Source: Saturnia japonica (Eukaryota; Arthropoda; Insecta; Lepidoptera; Saturniidae). From it: a DNA stretch of 64,000 nucleotides. The notes beneath the pieces were generated by a model. The model saw nothing but the letters and a program-made list of their open reading frames with translations. It had not been told where the DNA came from and made no database searches. The stretch is taken from NCBI GenBank assembly GCA_033032175.1, contig CM065320.1:4216001-4280000 (forward strand), in the 5' to 3' direction. The position numbers were made by a program, and so were the translations under genes. Below, in pieces: positions 58,401 through 64,000 of this stretch (position 1 is the stretch's first letter; each line of letters opens with the position of its first letter).

Positions 58401-61286
58401 TTGATCTTTTTTTATGTTGTTTTTGTTTTTGTTAATGTGTAAAAATTCAAAGTCAACAGAATAAGTAACATTATATCTAAATAAGACCTCTCACCTCATA
58501 TTTCCCTTTATCCCCTTGTATTATTGAGCCAAAATTCTTAATAGCTTTGAATAGAAAATGTATTTTAATTACAGGCCAAAAAATATATAACTATTCTTAA
58601 TAAAATATAATGTCAGTAGTATGACACGAATATCAATTCAAATGGAAAATAATATAGTAAATTAGTACTTTCCTATATTGTACTTCGTCATTTTATTCGT
58701 AACTATATCAAGGGTTGTTTCGTGTAGGTATTTTAATATATTGTAATCATTAGCACTTTTTAAACATTTTGAGGTAGAAAGATCTTACAGTCTTAAAACA
58801 TTTTATAGTGCTAAATTTTAATGAACTAATAAGTACATAGGAGATTTTTTTAAATCTGTTTTGTGGTAAATTATTTAAAATATTAATAATTTCGTGTGAA
58901 TAAAAGTTAAGTATTCATTACTAAATTTATGCACTGAAAGACACTTCTACGCTTTAAAAATGGACAAGTGCATATTGAGAAAATGGTAATAAATATGTGA
59001 ATTGCTTTAATTGTTTTATGTTAACAGTTTGACTGTTGAAAACTACCCTGTTGTTACAAAATTCATCGTTGGTAACAAATGAAAATGTTATTGAAGTAGT
59101 TTTGTAAGGACATGTAAGTTTTCATTTAATTTAATAGTTATTTAGACTATCGAACAATCTATATTCGAGTTTAAACTATCGATTGTATAAATTTGCTATA
59201 TTTTAAAAGGAAGGTACACAATTTGTTTGACACCAACAACTCCCAAGAGGTCACGCGGATGTCTTTTTATCGCCTTGGTCTCTCGGTTGCGAGAAACAAT
59301 CGATACTATCAAATATTCATACAAGCGATGTTTAATGAACAACTAGGTCATGTCATTTAATTCTAAAAATACTTTGAAACAATCAGCATGTTCCTATTAA
59401 TGTTTTCATGCAAAGAGTACTTATGAACAAATCATTATTTTGTTATGATAAGAGGTGATTTTGGAAATATATATAAAACTAATTTAAAATCTTCCATGTC
59501 AGAAAATGCATATTTTTTTTTATACGTAAGTATTTATTCGTGACGCTTGAAAGGGTTAATAACAATGGATACTTAAGAGTGAGACTTTTTTAAAAGACAC
59601 GTTAAAATGAATTATTGTACCTAGTTATACTGATACATAACTGTTACCTTCTTATGGTTTGTACAAGTGTATGGAATTTGAAATTTGTATATAATTTGAA
59701 CTACGTGGAGGTGTGTTTGACTTTCGGTTACAAATCGTCGCGTCACTCCTAAGTGCTTTTATGTGCAATCCACCGTTGCTTAAATTTTATTGTAGAAGGT
59801 TTTCAGGCACTATTTTGTAGCAAAGCTTTATTTAAAAAAATAACTTGTATGAAACTATGCCTGTAATAATGTATGCATAATAATATATGTAAAAAATAGT
59901 GAGAGAAAACTATCTACAATAAAATGTAACCAATGGTGGGTTGAACAAACAACCAATGATACGACGAAATGTAACCTCCACGGTCATACTGACTGGTGTT
60001 ACAACCTATCTATTTATAATGTACATTTCAACTCAAACTGACATCGAGTCGATACATAACAAAAGTGCTTAAGTCCTAGACAAGCAATTTTAGGATAATC
60101 GATGTTTTACCCTACTTTTGGAATAATAAAATACTGCTAAACTATTCAAAATAAATTATATTAGAACCCGTAGTTTAAAAAGTTCATACTACTGTTATTT
60201 CTGGTTAAAAAAGTTTTATTTTAGACTTTGATGCTAATGATATTATTATATAACATAGGATAGTAACTTACAATAGTTTGAATCAAACTGTCAGTGGACT
60301 TACGGTGCAACTACAAAAACACTAAGGTACATGAACTGTTTTGACCTATATTTAAAAAGCGAAGCGTTTGGTTTAACTCTGAATTTCTTTTTATTATTGT
60401 TGTACGTTATGTTGTTGTTTTTATTATGTATTTTTCAAAGAAAACTGAATAAGAAACACTACTTACATTCATATCAAAAACTAAACGCGTCTAACGATTT
60501 AATTTATTGAGAATGATCACTTAATTAAATAAAAATGAAAATTTTATAACTAACCAAGTAAACTCTAACCAACTAATCTTTTCCTCCTATAAAACATTTC
60601 ACTGTAAAAATGTTTCTTGATACAAAATGAATTTACTGGTAGTAAGCTTTACACACTATGCTTTTTATTTTGTCTTCTGTAATTGCAACATTCCTATCTT
60701 TATAATATAGGATTATATAAGACTAGAAACTATCCTACATGATTTATTCAAGCGCAAACAACATATTGGAAGCCATAACTTTTAAACATCAATGGACGGG
60801 AATAACACTACACATAATTTATCTTATTTGAAAATGAATTTAATATACATTAACTTATGCGATTTTGAAAAAACGGTCAATGTCGAAAGTTAATTTTTTA
60901 TGAAAACAGTGTTGATTCATCTCAAATCCTTCAAGCAGAGATTACTTATTTTTATATACACGGAATAAATTCTCTTAGAAGAGAAGAATGCTTGTATTGG
61001 ACAAAAATATTTTTGATATGTATCGAAACACACACTATTAACTTTCATTAAATACTATATAAATTCCAGGAATCATTTTAAAATTGATGAAAACTTTTTC
61101 AATTATGTAAAATAGATATTTTGATAGTGGTTCCTGAGCACTTGTTTCATTATAAGTACATACTTATTTTTGCACTCAAAATAAAATCACTATTTTAAAT
61201 AAAATTATTCAAATGAAATACATATACTTACTGAAAAATAAATGAATTCAATTATACACGTGTTTTATTTAGAAAACTATTTTAGC
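55495..61286. other. 3' UTR and/or intergenic DNA, nothing recognised
   Basis: 5.8 kb without a recognisable exon, repeat copy or RNA gene. AT-rich with many short A and T runs. The proximal part must be 3' UTR of the kinase gene; how far it extends is unknown. The minus-strand open frame 57334-57543 has no domain. Confidence 0.4.
55663..55668 (+). promoter_or_regulatory. rdgA: Candidate poly(A) signal AATAAA
   Basis: First AATAAA after the stop codon, 169 nt downstream. A second lies at 55771-55776. The AT-rich DNA makes chance hexamers common, so these are candidates only. Confidence 0.35.
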
Positions 61287-61560
61287 TATGATGGCTCAGT
61301 TGGTAGCGTGTACGGATACCGCGGCGATCGACGTGAGTTCGAGTTCCTGCAATGAAAACATCGTTATGTAACCATAGACATAGTGGTGTAGTTAGAGCTT
61401 TTTCTAATGCCCGTCTGGCGAGCTACCACCCTCAAGAATCTGTATCCAAGCACCAATAAGTATACTCTGGCAGCAGTACTTGAGAGCCAGTCTTCTACTA
61501 GGTTTAGCTTGTTACCATCGTAGGCCACATTGTAATATAAGATCAGGTGGGAGTTGTGAA
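61287..61560 (+). repeat. SINE family B, plus-strand copy with tRNA-like head
   Basis: The head ATGATGGCTCAGTTGGTAGC, then GTGAGTTCGAGTTCCTGC, provides A- and B-box-like elements. The body CTAATGCCCGTCTGGCGAGC, then GAGCTACCACCCTCAAGAAT, is the reverse complement of the minus-strand copies. It ends near GATCAGGTGGGAG. Confidence 0.75.
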
Positions 61561-63269
61561 GAGAGAGGCCTGCAAATGAGGGGAGAGGATTGGAGAAAAA
61601 TTATAAAAGGGATTGCAATGACTCGTATTTATTAAGTAGTTACTTGTGAGCGTTTTGGAAATATAAAGTCAGTCATGTATAACACTTTTATTCTTTGAAG
61701 CTTTAATTAATGAAAGCTAACAAATCTGAAGTAAATAAGGAAATATTTAGTATTCGGTATAACTTCTAAAACCTATATCAAATACTATTAAGTATGCAAT
61801 TCTTGACTATATATACAGGGTTATTGGTAATTCGACAAATTCCCGTTTGGAGGAAATAGGGGTGACTATTTGTGATAATTTTAACCCCCATATGCATTAT
61901 GCAAAAGTGAACCATTTTTGACTTTTTTTAGCTTTTTTCAAAATAAGTCAAAATGCAACATCAAAAATATATTTTTAAAAGTATCAATTTATATCTCACT
62001 TCTTCTGATTTCTAAAAATGATTAAACACTGGTTATCTATCAATATTAAAAAAAAAACAATTAACGGAACAAATTTAAAAATGTGAATCGAAAAACGATT
62101 ATTTTTTCCTTTTGAGGTACGGTACCCCAAAAACGATGTATATAGGAAATTTTACAATATTATGGTCAGTATTGTGAATAATCATGGGCGAGGAATAATA
62201 ATTTTGTTGCACTTATATATTAAAAAAGAAAGCTTTCGATATAAACATACATCTATAAACTACAGAGTGGTTAATATCTGGGTAACCGAGCTAAGTTCGG
62301 TGTATTGAAAAAAAAGAAACGTATATTGGTAAAGAAAGTTAGGTACTGAATGTTTGTACAAATTCAAACAACTATAAGCCATACTATATTCGAGTTAACT
62401 ATCTACAGTTTTATTTCTCCAGGATAGGCTGCTTATTAGATTATTTCGCAGCGACTGCCTGTCTAAAAGTCGAATAACGCACGTCACAACAGCCTCGTAC
62501 CTTGGCTGTTATTAAATCTTATCCCTCCGGCCCCTCGTAAAACTTTACCCTACGCACAGTAAAAGATAAGGTTATAGCAAGTTTTTAATATTCACTCAAA
62601 ATATGAAAGGTTTTAAATATAAAAATATTTGAGCTACATAAAAAACCTTTATGTTAATACGCTTCTCTATTTTCTTGTAATTTGTATCAAAAGCTTGTAC
62701 AATGTTTTACACTGAAAGCATAAATTAATGATTGGTGGGTGATATTTCCATTATATTCTGCCTCTAGATTCTATACTGAAATATTAAATCCAAATTCATA
62801 GATGCTGGTCATGCTCGTATTTGCAGGTTGACATTTCGACTTTTTGACAGCCCATTAATTTCCCTCAACGATCGTCATTAAGTTTGGTTTGTATCTACTT
62901 TTTTAATATATTATCACGGCAAAATCACTTCGCTTTACCTGATTTTAAGCATAGTACAGTCCAAAAACATTGAAGTCCACTGAGAGACCAACAATCCGTT
63001 GCCGGTTGCCGCTGTCATGCCCGCCAGAAGGCAAGTCACTATGACGGGTGTATTACCATGTGCATGGTTATCACGACTCAGAGAGTAAAGTTCCCACCGC
63101 ATCCTTCAAACGGAAACATAGCCGCTTGAGTATTGCAAACTAACTAGATAGTAACATGGCAAAGTGGCGACACTTTGTCTGATGGTAAGAACAGTACGGC
63201 AGTAAATCGCCAATCGTCGCTGTCATACAGATCAGCAAGCCTCTGGGCACCCTTGCGCGCATGTTGCCC
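61561..63269. other. Intergenic DNA with probable repeats, unclassified
   Basis: ACAGGGTTATTGGTAATTCG at 61816 resembles the start of lepidopteran repeats I have seen; no partner is visible here. A segment near 63035-63085 (GTGCATGGTTATCACGACTC) recurs diverged at 63425-63480. No gene found. Confidence 0.3.
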
Positions 63270-63380
63270 ACGCTTTCGCGGCTTAGTGCCTTAAGCGCTC
63301 GCCCACAAGCCACGGTAAAGCTGTAAAAGCTATCAGCAGTGCTAGTTTTAAGGCCCCTCAGGCTAACGGTGTACTCAGTT
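63270..63380 (+). repeat. Dispersed GC-rich repeat family R
   Basis: CTTTCGCGGCTTAGTGCCTT, then AAGCTGTAAAAGCT and GGCTAACGGTGTACTCAGTT match 8275-8386 across the whole unit. Confidence 0.7.
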
Positions 63381-64000
63381 TAAAAAAATATGGGCAATGG
63401 TCTGGTCCTCAAACGCGACAAACCAAATGAAAGTCACTGTAACGGCTATATCATCAAGTGCATGGTTATAGCGATCCAGTCGGGTACAGATCTCTTCTAC
63501 CTCGCTTGATACAAACCGCCCCCTTTTTACGTATTTCGCAATAGCAAAGCGATAGCAGAAATCGCTGAACATTTGCTTAGAAATCGTAATTTCGTATTAT
63601 GTAACACCTATAATGTACCAAACACAATATACACAAAATACGTAATAAGGGGGCCGGCTAGCTGTCCGTATTCTAAGCATGCCACTATGGCGAGTGCTAC
63701 ACCTAGTGTACAGTGGTCGCGATCCTTTCAAACACAATTCTCATGTCCTAACCCAGCTAATACTAATAATTACTTACCATCAGAAGTAATTTTTTTCAGA
63801 GAAAATATAAAGATCTGCCGACATGCTTTTCGATCGATGAATCACAGCCGCATGCCGAGCGCTTGCGTATTCATTGAACACACTTTAATACACAAACAGA
63901 TAATATATAAGGCACATTTTTTAATTTTGTTTTTTGCAATTTTATATTTAATCATATTTAGGGATTGGTGGACTACCCTGCTTTTCGGAATGTAAATGGC
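63381..64000. other. Window end, unassigned open frame
   Basis: A 140-codon plus-strand frame (63573-63995) starts MLRNRNFVLCNTYNVP and ends with a hydrophobic stretch (LILFFAILYLIIF). It has no domain I recognise, no splice context and AT-biased codons, so I do not call it a gene. Its far end is near the window edge. Confidence 0.3.

Noticed and set aside
63573..63995. 140-codon plus-strand open frame with hydrophobic end
   Set aside because: No recognisable domain; could be a real unknown gene but the sequence alone does not support it.

Overview
The window is AT-rich animal nuclear DNA, almost certainly from a moth or butterfly. The evidence is a large gene with 17 short exons joined at GT-AG introns, Helitrons with lepidopteran-style ends (TC...CTAG after a 3' hairpin), tRNA-derived SINEs, and mariners of the cecropia-like and Bmmar1-like types.

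One host gene is clearly present. It lies on the + strand from the first visible coding exon (9527-9665) to a stop codon at 55492-55494. It encodes a type IV diacylglycerol kinase (DGK zeta/iota class, the class of Drosophila rdgA). I assembled 17 exons whose phases all agree. They give 996 residues: two C1 zinc fingers, a lysine-rich MARCKS-like segment, the DAGK catalytic and accessory domains, a Ser/Thr/Pro-rich linker with repeated TPK sites, ankyrin repeats, and a C-terminal ETAV that matches a class I PDZ ligand. The start codon, promoter and N-terminal exon(s) were not found; they lie either upstream of the window or unrecognised in 1-9526.

The rest is intergenic or intronic DNA full of mobile elements. 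1-9526 holds a complete-looking mariner (576-1867), an R1-like LINE fragment (7197-7704) and several small repeats. Introns 1 and 2 (9.7-27.3 kb) hold a GC-rich inverted-repeat element, a Helitron-like element split by a SINE, two Helitrons and a hAT remnant. Introns 5-9 (29.9-45.9 kb) hold three Bmmar1-like mariner copies, one of them containing a LINE insertion with a clean target duplication. Intron 15 holds a head-to-head pair of DD41D Tc1/mariner fragments only 135 bp upstream of the ankyrin exon. From 55.5 kb to the end I see only a likely 3' UTR, a SINE and unclassified repeats.

I see no bacterial-type operon, CRISPR array, rRNA or convincing functional tRNA gene. I found no wholly new multi-gene system. 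The most notable points are an intact mariner ORF whose third catalytic Asp is Asn, a frame-neutral 48-nt microexon in the kinase gene, the nested and paired insertions that give relative dates, and a coding-looking segment inside a Helitron-like repeat.
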